12,775 nt of DNA from Devosia sp. (GTDB lineage: Bacteria > Pseudomonadota > Alphaproteobacteria > Rhizobiales > Devosiaceae), in NCBI GenBank assembly GCA_028290225.1, contig JAQGKH010000245.1, positions 1 to 12,775 on the forward strand. Reading direction: 5' to 3'. The notes beneath the pieces were generated by a model. The model saw nothing but the letters and a program-made list of their open reading frames with translations. It made no database searches and had not been told where the DNA came from. Position numbers and translations under genes: made by a program. How positions within the stretch are numbered: position 1 is the stretch's first letter; each line of letters opens with the position of its first letter. Of this stretch, positions 1 through 6,173 are shown one piece after another.

Positions 1-98
1 TCAACGGGCTCGAGCGCGTCGGCCAGCAAAGCGAAGTCCTGGGTAGACAGTTGCGACAACAAGCGATTGGATAGGCTGGATTGAGCGGGTGGTGACAA
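1..98 (-). CDS. Crp/Fnr-family transcriptional regulator, N-terminal fragment (runs off left edge)
   Basis: Only the first 32 codons lie in the window. They read MSPPAQSSLSNRLLSQLSTQ followed by DFALLADALEPV. The pattern N-R-L-L-x-x-L-x-x-x-D-F-A-L-L-A-x-x-L-E-P-V is the typical opening of the Crp/Fnr regulators common in rhizobia and relatives, where it forms the helix before the cyclic-nucleotide-binding-like beta-roll. The start is a TTG at 98-96, chosen because GGGAGAG lies 5 bases upstream and the family pattern begins directly after it. The frame differs from the long leftward open frame covering 1-504, which I regard as spurious. The gene is divergent from the receiver/Crp pair beginning at 530. 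The DNA-binding domain is outside the window, so family membership rests on this short stretch. It could instead be another protein with a similar N-terminal helix, but I think that unlikely. Confidence 0.72.
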   Translation of the reverse strand, partial: MSPPAQSSLSNRLLSQLSTQDFALLADALEPV

Positions 99-103
99 TG
101 GTT

Positions 104-110
104 CTCTCCC
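104..110 (-). promoter_or_regulatory. Ribosome binding site deciding the TTG start at 98
   Basis: On the minus strand GGGAGAG is followed by AACCA and then TTG. The strong purine-rich site at 5-base spacing is the main reason for placing the start of the left-edge Crp/Fnr-type gene at this TTG. No in-frame ATG lies within the preceding 35 bases. Confidence 0.6.
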
Positions 111-178
111 TATTGGGGCAAGAGCAAAACCATTTCTCCCAGCCGTTCGCGCCCGGCGTGCCTGCGAACGATGCCCTT

Positions 179-207
179 AATATGGCTCTTGGCACCAGCG
201 AGTACAA
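179..207 (-). promoter_or_regulatory. Candidate sigma-70-type promoter for the left-edge Crp/Fnr gene
   Basis: On the minus strand TTGTAC (207-202) is separated by exactly 17 bases from CATATT (184-179). Each hexamer differs from the E. coli consensus at two positions. The -10 element lies about 80 bases upstream of the TTG start at 98, giving a plausible leader of roughly 70 bases. Found by eye only. Confidence 0.3.
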
Positions 208-354
208 GCAGCGGATGGCTTGGTACGCTAGCTGACAAAGAAGTGACGCCGATCCGGTCATGCTAACGTCGGGTAAATCACACGCCTCATCGGTCGAGGC
301 GGCCCGATGCCCCTCCCTATGGCAGGCATCCGCAGCGCACTGTCCATGCATCGA

Positions 355-368
355 TTGATGCCAAACAA
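355..368. promoter_or_regulatory. Near-consensus FNR/FixK-type site
   Basis: The bases TTGAT-GCCA-AACAA match the FNR-type box TTGAT-N4-ATCAA with one mismatch in the right half. It lies between a Crp/Fnr-type gene and a unit that encodes another such regulator, so auto- or cross-regulation is possible. It is about 160 bases upstream of the receiver gene, and one imperfect 14-mer can occur by chance. Confidence 0.25.
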
Positions 369-505
369 GTAACGCCGCCCTGCGAAGGGCTGCCTGCGGC
401 ACGTTCCAGAGCAAAGCTGCAGTATTGGCATCACTGCTTGGCCGCGTTAACGGTACGTTAGCGGACGCAAACCTACGGGCGCAATTATTGTGCTCAACTA
501 ACATA

Positions 506-516
506 GTTCAATGAAC
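506..516. promoter_or_regulatory. Short inverted repeat before the receiver gene
   Basis: GTTCA-A-TGAAC is a perfect 5-bp inverted repeat around one base. It ends next to the ribosome binding site AAGGGGG (517-523). Its position could make it an operator or a small structure affecting translation of the receiver gene. It is short and the role is a guess. Confidence 0.2.
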
Positions 517-529
517 AAGGGGGTTAACG

Positions 530-898
530 ATGTCAGATAATGCGGAACTGATGATCGTTGAAGACGAGCCGCTGATTGCCATGATGATCGAGGAGATGGC
601 CGACGAGATCGGGTGGCCGGTGGGGGGGTGCCTGCACACCGAAGCCGATGCGTTCACCTATCTGAACGCCCATCGCCCGGCGCTTGCGGTACTCGATATC
701 AATTTGGGCCTGACCACGAGTTTGGGCATTGCCGCGGCCTGCCATGACCGCAAGATTCCGGTGGTTTTCACCACCGGCTACACCGCCGCCGATGTGCCCC
801 CCCAATGCGGCAACGCGCCGGTGCTGGCCAAGCCATTCTCGACCGAGGAACTCGCGCGCGCCATCCAACGAGGACTCGAGCAACATGCCCATGCGTAA
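530..898 (+). CDS. Stand-alone response regulator (receiver domain only)
   Basis: This 122-residue protein is a single CheY-like receiver domain with no output domain. The acidic pocket E11-D12-E13 follows the first beta strand. The phospho-acceptor is D56 in LAVLDINL, the switch residue is T81 in VVFTTGY, and the conserved lysine is K101 in VLAKPF. All residues needed for phosphorylation and Mg2+ binding are present. The ATG has an excellent ribosome binding site, AAGGGGG, 6 bases upstream. The last 14 bases overlap the start of the following Crp/Fnr-type gene, which implies translational coupling and a shared pathway. No histidine kinase is present here, so the phosphodonor must be encoded elsewhere. 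As in other single-domain receivers of alphaproteobacteria, it may act by protein contact; the neighbouring regulator is the obvious candidate partner. That link is inference. Confidence 0.93.
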   Translation: MSDNAELMIVEDEPLIAMMIEEMADEIGWPVGGCLHTEADAFTYLNAHRPALAVLDINLGLTTSLGIAAACHDRKIPVVFTTGYTAADVPPQCGNAPVLAKPFSTEELARAIQRGLEQHAHA

Positions 899-1970
899 CG
901 CTTCGGCATCGGGCCTGCCCACGATCGGGGAAGCCCTGCTTGCCCATCTTGGCCTGTTTGGCTCGCTCAGCCCCGCCGAACGCCATGCCTTGCTGGGCAT
1001 TTCGGGCTCCAGCGTCCGGCTGGCCGCCAACGAGGAAATCACTTCCCTCGGCTCGCACGCCTCCAGCATCGTCGTGGTGCTCGATGGGGTGCTGCAGCGC
1101 TTCAACGATGACGCGCGGGGCAATCGCCAGATCTGCGGCCTGTATCTGCGCGGCGATACGCCCGGGATCGAAACCTTGCAGATGCCGATTGCCGATCACG
1201 GGCTTTCCGCGCTCGTGCCCTCCATTGTCGGTCTGGTGCCGCAGCGGCGCATTGTCGAGCTGCTCCACCAATTCCCCAATCTGCAGGGGCTGATGTGGCG
1301 TGAAACCCTGGTGCAAACCTCCATGCTGCGCGCCTGGCTGCTGCGCAACAGCATCAAGAACGCTGCCGGGCAGCTGGCGCATCTGTTCTGCGAACTCATT
1401 ACCCGGGCCCAGGCGGCGGGGATCGCGCAGGGCAATAGCTGCCCCCTGCCCTTGTCGCAACGGCACCTGGCCGAAGTCACCGGCATGTCCGTGGTGCATG
1501 TGAACCGCACCCTGATGGTGCTGCGCGCCGCCAACCTGATCGAGTTCGCCAATGGCGTGCTGACCGTGCATCGCTGGGACGAATTGGCCGCAATCGGCGA
1601 ATTCACCCCCGCCTATCTGCATCTGGGTGACAGCGGCACCAACTCCAGCCCGCTGCGGGCGCCGCTGCCGGTGCCGAACCGCAGCGACGACAGCTTCGAC
1701 TTCGTGCCCAGCCGCCCCCAAACCGCCGCCGAAGAACCCGATGCCTTCCGCCGCACCGCCGCCGATTTCAAGCAGATGCTCAAGACTTGGTCCTTCGTGT
1801 CCTCGGGCATCATGCGCGGGGAAGCCGATGAGCTGTTTGAAAAGCTCACCCGCCTGTCCGATGACCTGCGGGCAATGGCGGGGGATGCGCCTGACCGCAA
1901 GGCCACGGTGGAGACCCTGACGAGCCTGTTCCACCGCGTGCAACTGGTGCCCGACAAGGCCAAGAGCTGA
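885..1970 (+). CDS. Crp/Fnr-family transcriptional regulator with long C-terminal extension
   Basis: This 361-residue protein has a Crp-like effector roll at about residues 20-135, a dimerisation helix at about 135-170 and a winged helix-turn-helix at about 188-232. The recognition helix region reads LSQRHLAEVTGMSVVHVNRT, typical of the family. The roll lacks the FGE...RTA phosphate-binding cassette of true cAMP receptors, and no cysteine cluster for an iron-sulphur centre is seen near the N-terminus, so the ligand is unknown. Typical members are about 220-250 residues long. Here about 115 extra residues follow the wing: a Pro/Ser/Asp-rich linker at about 245-285, then a probably helical tail at about 285-360. 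The ATG at 885 is preferred over 891 because AGGA lies 10 bases upstream. It overlaps the receiver gene by 14 bases in another frame, so the two are probably co-translated. Confidence 0.88.
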   Translation: MPMRNASASGLPTIGEALLAHLGLFGSLSPAERHALLGISGSSVRLAANEEITSLGSHASSIVVVLDGVLQRFNDDARGNRQICGLYLRGDTPGIETLQMPIADHGLSALVPSIVGLVPQRRIVELLHQFPNLQGLMWRETLVQTSMLRAWLLRNSIKNAAGQLAHLFCELITRAQAAGIAQGNSCPLPLSQRHLAEVTGMSVVHVNRTLMVLRAANLIEFANGVLTVHRWDELAAIGEFTPAYLHLGDSGTNSSPLRAPLPVPNRSDDSFDFVPSRPQTAAEEPDAFRRTAADFKQMLKTWSFVSSGIMRGEADELFEKLTRLSDDLRAMAGDAPDRKATVETLTSLFHRVQLVPDKAKS

Positions 1971-1979
1971 CGCCCCTAC

Positions 1980-1999
1980 CCCGGTTCAGCTGAACCGGG
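1980..1999. terminator. Perfect 20-bp palindrome between convergent genes
   Basis: CCCGGTTCAG is followed directly by its exact reverse complement CTGAACCGGG. It begins 10 bases after the stop codon of the Crp/Fnr-type gene and contains the stop codon and last sense codons of the convergent FAD oxidoreductase gene. In RNA it would fold into an 8-bp stem with an AGCT loop on either strand. There is no T-tract, so it is a probable bidirectional 3'-end hairpin rather than a classic intrinsic terminator. A protein-binding site is an alternative. Confidence 0.5.
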
Positions 2000-3221
2000 A
2001 CACCCCATAGGGCGCGGGATCGATGAACGGCGTCGCCCCGGTCATCATGTCGGCCAGGAGCCGCCCGGTGGCGGGACCCAGCGTCAACCCGTGATGGGCA
2101 TGCCCGATGGCGAGCCACAGGCCCGGGCGGCCTTCCGGCCCAATAATGGGCTTCATGTCCGGGGTGCAGGGCCGCGCCCCCATCCAGGGTTTCGGGTCAA
2201 GCCGCTCGCCGATCGGGTAACCCTGGCGGGCATAGCTTTCAGCCGCATCCACCTGCACCGGATTGGGTGGCGCTTCGAGCGCGGCGAACTCGGCGCCGGT
2301 GGTGAGGCGAATGCCCTGGCGCATCGGCACCATCAGGAACCCCGCTTCATCGAACATCGGCATGGAGATCGAGCCATTGCCGCGGGGCTGGTAATGCATG
2401 TGGTAGCCGCGCTTGACCCCGAGCGGCAGCTGCCGCCCCAGGCGCCGCAGCAGCCCGTCCGCCCACGGCCCCAGCGCCACGACGACGTCGCGCGCCTGCA
2501 CAATGCCCTCGGCGCTATCGACGCTCCATCCCGGCTCGTCCGAGCGCAAGGACAAGGCATCGCCTTGCACGAAGCGCCCCCCAAGGCTGGTGAAAAGGCG
2601 CAGATAAGCCTGGGTCAAGGCCAGTGGGTCGCGCACCGTCCAGGGCTGCGTCCAGTGCAATGCGCCGACCAAGGGGGCCGTGACATGCGGTTCCTGGGCG
2701 CGCAAGGCCGGCGCGTCGAGCACGCGGTGTTCGAGCCCGAAACGCCCATGCCCTTCCGCTTCCTCGATCGCGGCGCGCAAACCCTTTTCGGTGCGGAACA
2801 CTTCCATCCACCCCCCCTTGCCGATCAGCTCCCCCGCGCCCGCTTCCTCGATCAGCGGCGCATGTTCGCTCACGGAATGGGCGATGAACCTGGAATAATC
2901 CTCGACAATCTTCTGGTAGGAGCCGGAGCGCGACGCCCACCAGTAGCGCGCCAGGAACGGCGACAAGCGCGGCAGGTCGCGCCAGCGAAAGCGCATGTCG
3001 ACGCTTTGGTTGCGGCCGTAATTGAGCACCGTCACCAGCGATTGGGGAAACAGGTGCGGCGCGACGCCCTCACGCTGGATCAGCCCGGCATTGCCATAGG
3101 AAGTTCCCTCCCCGGCGCCGGCTCGGTCCAGCAGCACCACGGAGCGGCCGCGCTTGACGAGGTGAATGGCAACACTGACGCCGACAATGCCGGCACCCAG
3201 AACAACGCAGTCGACTTTCAT
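1986..3221 (-). CDS. FAD-dependent oxidoreductase, D-amino acid dehydrogenase (DadA)-like
   Basis: This 411-residue protein belongs to the DAO/glycine oxidase family, flavoenzymes that oxidise amine or amino-acid substrates. The FAD-binding Rossmann motif G9-A-G11-I-V-G14 is followed by an acidic residue (D32) that should contact the ribose. GTSYGNAG at 39-46 matches the second conserved block of DadA-like enzymes. The C-terminal block PWMGARPCTPDMKPIIGP, then WLAIGHAHHGLTLGPATG, is also characteristic. The length matches DadA (about 410-430). It is the last gene of the leftward operon, 42 bases after the dehydrogenase gene, with only a weak ribosome binding site. Association with a sugar-type ABC transporter is unusual for DadA-like enzymes, so the natural substrate may be an amino sugar, imino acid or hydroxy acid derivative. 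The exact substrate cannot be assigned. Confidence 0.87.
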   Translation of the reverse strand: MKVDCVVLGAGIVGVSVAIHLVKRGRSVVLLDRAGAGEGTSYGNAGLIQREGVAPHLFPQSLVTVLNYGRNQSVDMRFRWRDLPRLSPFLARYWWASRSGSYQKIVEDYSRFIAHSVSEHAPLIEEAGAGELIGKGGWMEVFRTEKGLRAAIEEAEGHGRFGLEHRVLDAPALRAQEPHVTAPLVGALHWTQPWTVRDPLALTQAYLRLFTSLGGRFVQGDALSLRSDEPGWSVDSAEGIVQARDVVVALGPWADGLLRRLGRQLPLGVKRGYHMHYQPRGNGSISMPMFDEAGFLMVPMRQGIRLTTGAEFAALEAPPNPVQVDAAESYARQGYPIGERLDPKPWMGARPCTPDMKPIIGPEGRPGLWLAIGHAHHGLTLGPATGRLLADMMTGATPFIDPAPYGVSRFS

Positions 3222-3263
3222 GAAACGATCCGACTCAACTCAGGAGATTTGCTCGCCGCGACC

Positions 3264-4040
3264 TTAAACGCCACTGGGGCGCATGCGAAAGTCATTCCCC
3301 TCCGGCAGCAGTTGCCCGCCATCCACGACGATGGTCGTGCCGGTGATGTAGCTGGCCTCGTCGGAGGCAAGAAACAGGAAGGCATTGGCGACGTCGCGCG
3401 CGCTGCCGAGCCGGCCGAGGGGAATGGCGCTTTCCATATCGGCGATAAAGGCGGGGCCGCGATGCTCCTGCATGGCTTCGGTCAGGATATTGCCAGGCTC
3501 AACGCCATTGACGGTGATGCCATAGGCGGAAAATTCCAGCGCCGCCGAGCGGATCAGGCCGTTGATGCCCGCCTTGCTGGCCGCATAGTGGCCGTGACCG
3601 GGACTGGTCACATGCGGGCCGGTGATGGAGGAGGTAAACAGCATCCGCCCGGACCCCTGCGCCCGCATCGGCGGGAGCGCCGCCTTGGCGGCGTTGAACG
3701 ATCCGCGCAGATTGACGGCCATCACCCGGTCCCAATCCTCGGGAGAGGTGTCCTCGATCAACTGCCAGGGATAAATTCCGGCATTCTGGACGATGATGTC
3801 GAGCCGGCCATAGGCGGACATGGCCAGCGCCACCGCCGCTTCGGCGTCCTCGAAACGCGAGATATCGGTGGCAATGAACTGTGCGCCCAACGCGTCAGCA
3901 CTGCCTTGGCCCGCTTCGGCTTGCCGGTCGGCCAGCACCAGCCTGGCCCCTTCTTCGGCAAAGCGCCGGGCAATGCCCTTGCCGATGCCGCGCGCCGCCC
4001 CGATCACCAAAGCCACTTTATCCGCCAGCCGCCCGCTCAT
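3264..4040 (-). CDS. Short-chain dehydrogenase/reductase (SDR), UcpA/FabG-like
   Basis: This 258-residue protein is a classical NAD(P)-dependent SDR. It has the cofactor motif G14-A-A-R-G-I-G20, the NAG motif at 86-88, N110, the catalytic S138 in LFTSSITG, and Y152/K156 in HYAASKAG. The C-terminal TGTTIVVDGGQLLPEG resembles the end of E. coli UcpA. A D39 after the second beta strand suggests a preference for NAD over NADP. The start codon overlaps the permease stop codon by 4 bases (ATGA), so it is translationally coupled. AGGA lies 10 bases upstream. By context it probably oxidises a hydroxyl group of the substrate imported by the adjacent ABC transporter. SDR specificity cannot be read from sequence alone, and FabG annotations for such proteins are generic. 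Confidence 0.9.
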   Translation of the reverse strand: MSGRLADKVALVIGAARGIGKGIARRFAEEGARLVLADRQAEAGQGSADALGAQFIATDISRFEDAEAAVALAMSAYGRLDIIVQNAGIYPWQLIEDTSPEDWDRVMAVNLRGSFNAAKAALPPMRAQGSGRMLFTSSITGPHVTSPGHGHYAASKAGINGLIRSAALEFSAYGITVNGVEPGNILTEAMQEHRGPAFIADMESAIPLGRLGSARDVANAFLFLASDEASYITGTTIVVDGGQLLPEGNDFRMRPSGV

Positions 4041-5032
4041 GCCAACTGTTTCCTGATGGTTTGTTTGAGGGTATCGAGCAGCACCGCCGCCAGCACCAGC
4101 AGGCCATGGATGACCTGGGTGTAATGGGCGGGCAGGCCCATGAGGTTGATGGCGGTATTGATCGCCGACAGCAGCAGCACGCCCGCGTATACCCCGGGCA
4201 GCGAGCCCACCCCGCCCTTGAGGCTGACGCCCCCGATCACCACGGCGGCAAAGGCATTGAACAACATGCCGCTGCCCAGATTGGCCGTGGCGCCCGAGGT
4301 GCGGATCGCCAGGAGCCAGCCGGCCAGCGCGGCAATGGCGCCCGACAGCACAAAGGCGATCATCAGCACCTTGTCGACCTTGATGCCGGCCCGAAACGCC
4401 GCCGCCTGGTTGCCGCCGATCATCAGCAGATGGCGGCCAAAGCGGGTCTTGGCCAGGGTAAAGGAGAAGCCGACAAAGCAGAGAATGGCGATATAGGCGG
4501 TGAGGGGAATGCCCAGCACCCGCTGGATGCCGAGCCAGCGCACTTCATCGGCCAGGTTCTGCGCCGAGCGACCGCCCGAGAGCGCCACCACCAGCCCGCG
4601 AACCCAGATGAAGCTGGCCAGGGTGACGATGAAGGCATTCATCTTGACCTTGATGACGAGAAAGCCGTTGAGCGCGCCGATCACACCGCCAACCAGGAGC
4701 CCCGCCCCCAGCGACACCGGCACCACCAGCCAGCCCGGCGTGAGGACGATGCCCAAGCCGATGCCCGAGGATGCAAACAGCATCGAGGTCACCATGGCGC
4801 TCAGCGCCGCGACCGACTCCACCGACAGATCCATGTGCCCGGCAATGATCACCAGCGCCAGGCCGATCGACATCACGCCCAGCACGCTGGATTGCTCGAC
4901 GATATTGGCAAAGATCCCGGCCTGGAAATAATTCGGGATCACCGCCGAAAAAATCCCCAGCACCACCAGCAGCATGAACCAGACCAGATTATCGAGCACA
5001 AATTCCAGCGCTTGGCGTTGGCGGGGCGGCAT
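4037..5032 (-). CDS. Sugar ABC transporter permease, RbsC/FrcC-like (CUT2 family)
   Basis: This 331-residue inner-membrane protein belongs to the ribose/fructose branch of ABC permeases, whose members are usually 310-350 residues. Many hydrophobic segments are visible. GHMDLSVES at 65-73 corresponds to the family's GGIDLSVGS block. GGNQAAAFRAGIKVDKV at about 206-222 is the cytoplasmic loop that contacts the ATPase. GGVSLKGGVGSLPGVYAG at about 267-284 is the conserved C-terminal block. The ATG at 5032 was chosen because GGAAAGG lies 6 bases upstream. The open frame extends to 5149, but the extra 39 residues are basic, non-membrane sequence that overlaps the binding-protein gene. It should form a homodimer with the adjacent ATPase and take substrate from the adjacent binding protein. 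Confidence 0.93.
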   Translation of the reverse strand: MPPRQRQALEFVLDNLVWFMLLVVLGIFSAVIPNYFQAGIFANIVEQSSVLGVMSIGLALVIIAGHMDLSVESVAALSAMVTSMLFASSGIGLGIVLTPGWLVVPVSLGAGLLVGGVIGALNGFLVIKVKMNAFIVTLASFIWVRGLVVALSGGRSAQNLADEVRWLGIQRVLGIPLTAYIAILCFVGFSFTLAKTRFGRHLLMIGGNQAAAFRAGIKVDKVLMIAFVLSGAIAALAGWLLAIRTSGATANLGSGMLFNAFAAVVIGGVSLKGGVGSLPGVYAGVLLLSAINTAINLMGLPAHYTQVIHGLLVLAAVLLDTLKQTIRKQLA

Positions 5033-5038
5033 CGCTGA

Positions 5039-5045
5039 CCTTTCC
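5039..5045 (-). promoter_or_regulatory. Ribosome binding site deciding the permease start
   Basis: GGAAAGG on the minus strand lies 6 bases before the ATG at 5032. It supports that start over the more upstream in-frame one at 5149, which would place coding sequence through the intergenic hairpin and into the preceding gene. Confidence 0.65.
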
Positions 5046-5065
5046 GGTACGGGGGAACAAGGATG

Positions 5066-5095
5066 GGCCCTCTCCCCAGCATGGGGGAGAGAGCC
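5066..5095 (-). other. Strong intercistronic hairpin between binding-protein and permease genes
   Basis: On the minus strand the transcript reads GGCTCTCTCCCC, a 6-base loop CATGCT, then GGGGAGAGGGCC. It pairs over 12 bp with a single T-G (U-G) wobble. In the opposite orientation that pair would be an A-C mismatch, so the structure fits RNA made in the operon direction. There is no T-tract and the operon continues, so it is more likely a 3'-end stabiliser or partial attenuator. That would give the binding protein a higher transcript level than the membrane components, a known strategy in binding-protein operons. It could also be a dispersed REP-type palindrome. Confidence 0.6.
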
Positions 5096-5108
5096 GTGCG
5101 GATGGGGT

Positions 5109-6149
5109 TTATGGCACCGGCGTGATGGGATCGGCCGGTGGCTGGCCATTGCCCCAGAAGGCGGGATTGTCGACGTTCTCGGGGGTGATGGCGGCGCCTG
5201 GGATCTTGATGGTGGGACCCCAGTCCTCGACGGTCACCGTCGAAGCAAGCCCGAGCACGTCATACTCGCCCGGCTCGATGGGCTCCTTGGCAACGATCTT
5301 GTCCATGAACATCGCCACCGCCGCCGCCTGCGCATAAAGCGGCTGTTCGACCTCGACCTGCATCCAGCCGTCCCGGATCAGCTCCAAAGCCACGGGCGCG
5401 CCATTGGAGCTCATCACATATACCTCGCCCGGCTGCTTGCCCGCCGATTCCAGCGCGGCGACAGCAGCCAACGACAGATGCGCGGCATGGCCAAAGACGA
5501 TGTCGATATCGGGATTGGCCAGCAGCTGGTCGGACACGATGGTGCCGGCATTGCTGGCTTCCCACATCATGGCGGGCTGGCTGATGATGGTGACCTCGGG
5601 AAAGGCCGCCATTTTTTCTTCAAAGCCCTTCTGGATATCGAGCGTATAGGGATCGCCGGGGTCGCCCAGCACCTGCAGCACCTTGCCCGCAACCGCACCG
5701 TTCTTCTCGGTCAGCAGCCGTTCCACTTCCGCCGCTGCCACATAGCCGATCTCGATCGTGCCGGCCACGGAGGTAAAGTCGGACACGGTGGAGGAAATCT
5801 GCCGGTCGAACTGCACCACCGGAATGCCTGCCGCGCGAGCCGCGTCGACCGAGGGAGCCAGGGCATTGAAATCCACCGCCGCCAGGATGATCGCCTTGGG
5901 CGCGAGCGCGATCACGTCGTTCATCTGCGATTGCTGCAGATCGGTCTTGTTGTCGGCGTTAAGGGTGGTCAGGTCATAGCCCACCTGCTCGAGAAACATT
6001 TCAAGTGCGCTGACCGAGCCGGTCTGGAATTCATCGATCAGGGTGGGGACCATGTAATACACGGTGCCCTTGTCCTGGGCATAGGCCGGGCTCAACAAGG
6101 CGGCGCCACTCGCCAGCAAGAGCAGAGTTGATTTCAGCAGTGTGTTCAA
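5109..6149 (-). CDS. Periplasmic substrate-binding protein of sugar ABC transporter (Peripla_BP_4-like)
   Basis: This 346-residue precursor has a clear signal peptide: K6, a hydrophobic core at about 8-20 and a probable cleavage after A-Y-A at residue 24. The mature protein shows the sugar-binding fold of the ribose/fructose class. It begins YYMVPTLIDEFQTG, with AIILAAVDFNALAPSVDAARAAGIPVV at about 87-112 and the ligand-pocket motif QFDRQI (D115, R116). The start is a TTG at 6149, supported by AAGGAG 7 bases upstream. It lies 24 bases downstream of the ATPase gene and is followed by a strong hairpin before the permease gene. It should capture the substrate in the periplasm. The family covers monosaccharides, polyols and some cyclic derivatives, and the ligand is not predictable here. 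Confidence 0.92.
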   Translation of the reverse strand: MNTLLKSTLLLLASGAALLSPAYAQDKGTVYYMVPTLIDEFQTGSVSALEMFLEQVGYDLTTLNADNKTDLQQSQMNDVIALAPKAIILAAVDFNALAPSVDAARAAGIPVVQFDRQISSTVSDFTSVAGTIEIGYVAAAEVERLLTEKNGAVAGKVLQVLGDPGDPYTLDIQKGFEEKMAAFPEVTIISQPAMMWEASNAGTIVSDQLLANPDIDIVFGHAAHLSLAAVAALESAGKQPGEVYVMSSNGAPVALELIRDGWMQVEVEQPLYAQAAAVAMFMDKIVAKEPIEPGEYDVLGLASTVTVEDWGPTIKIPGAAITPENVDNPAFWGNGQPPADPITPVP

Positions 6150-6156
6150 AACGTCG

Positions 6157-6162
6157 CTCCTT
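6157..6162 (-). promoter_or_regulatory. Ribosome binding site deciding the TTG start of the binding protein
   Basis: AAGGAG on the minus strand, 7 bases before TTG at 6149, is a near-perfect Shine-Dalgarno sequence. It fixes the non-ATG start, which also places the signal peptide correctly at the N-terminus. Confidence 0.7.
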
Positions 6163-6173
6163 GAACCGGATGG

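Larger units (their letters stand above)
99..529. other. Divergent intergenic region between two regulator loci
   Basis: This 431-bp gap separates the leftward Crp/Fnr-type gene from the rightward receiver gene. I see no convincing coding sequence in it. It holds the candidate leftward promoter at 179-207 and an FNR/FixK-like near-palindrome at 355-368. A small hairpin with a GCGA tetraloop lies at 377-390 (arms GCCCT and AGGGC). The self-complementary octamer CGTTAACG is at 445-452, with CGTTA repeated at 456-460. The inverted repeat GTTCA-A-TGAAC at 506-516 lies just before the ribosome binding site of the receiver gene. Such spacing suits shared control of the two transcription units, but no rightward promoter could be assigned with confidence. 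Confidence 0.5.

Noticed and set aside
1..504. Leftward 167-codon open frame filling the left intergenic region
   Set aside because: Its translation has no family pattern, and its last 32 codons overlap, in another frame, the convincing Crp/Fnr N-terminus with its own ribosome binding site. GC-rich DNA readily gives such frames.
622..803. G7 (622-628) and C7 (797-803) homopolymers in the receiver gene as a phase-variation switch
   Set aside because: The frame is intact and yields all receiver motifs. A similar C7 tract occurs in the FAD gene (2811-2817), so 7-base tracts are ordinary at this GC content.
2091..4124. Rightward 677-codon open frame opposite the FAD oxidoreductase and SDR genes
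   Set aside because: It is rich in Arg, Gly, His and Pro with no domain pattern. It is antisense to two genes with complete catalytic motifs, a typical shadow frame of high-GC DNA.
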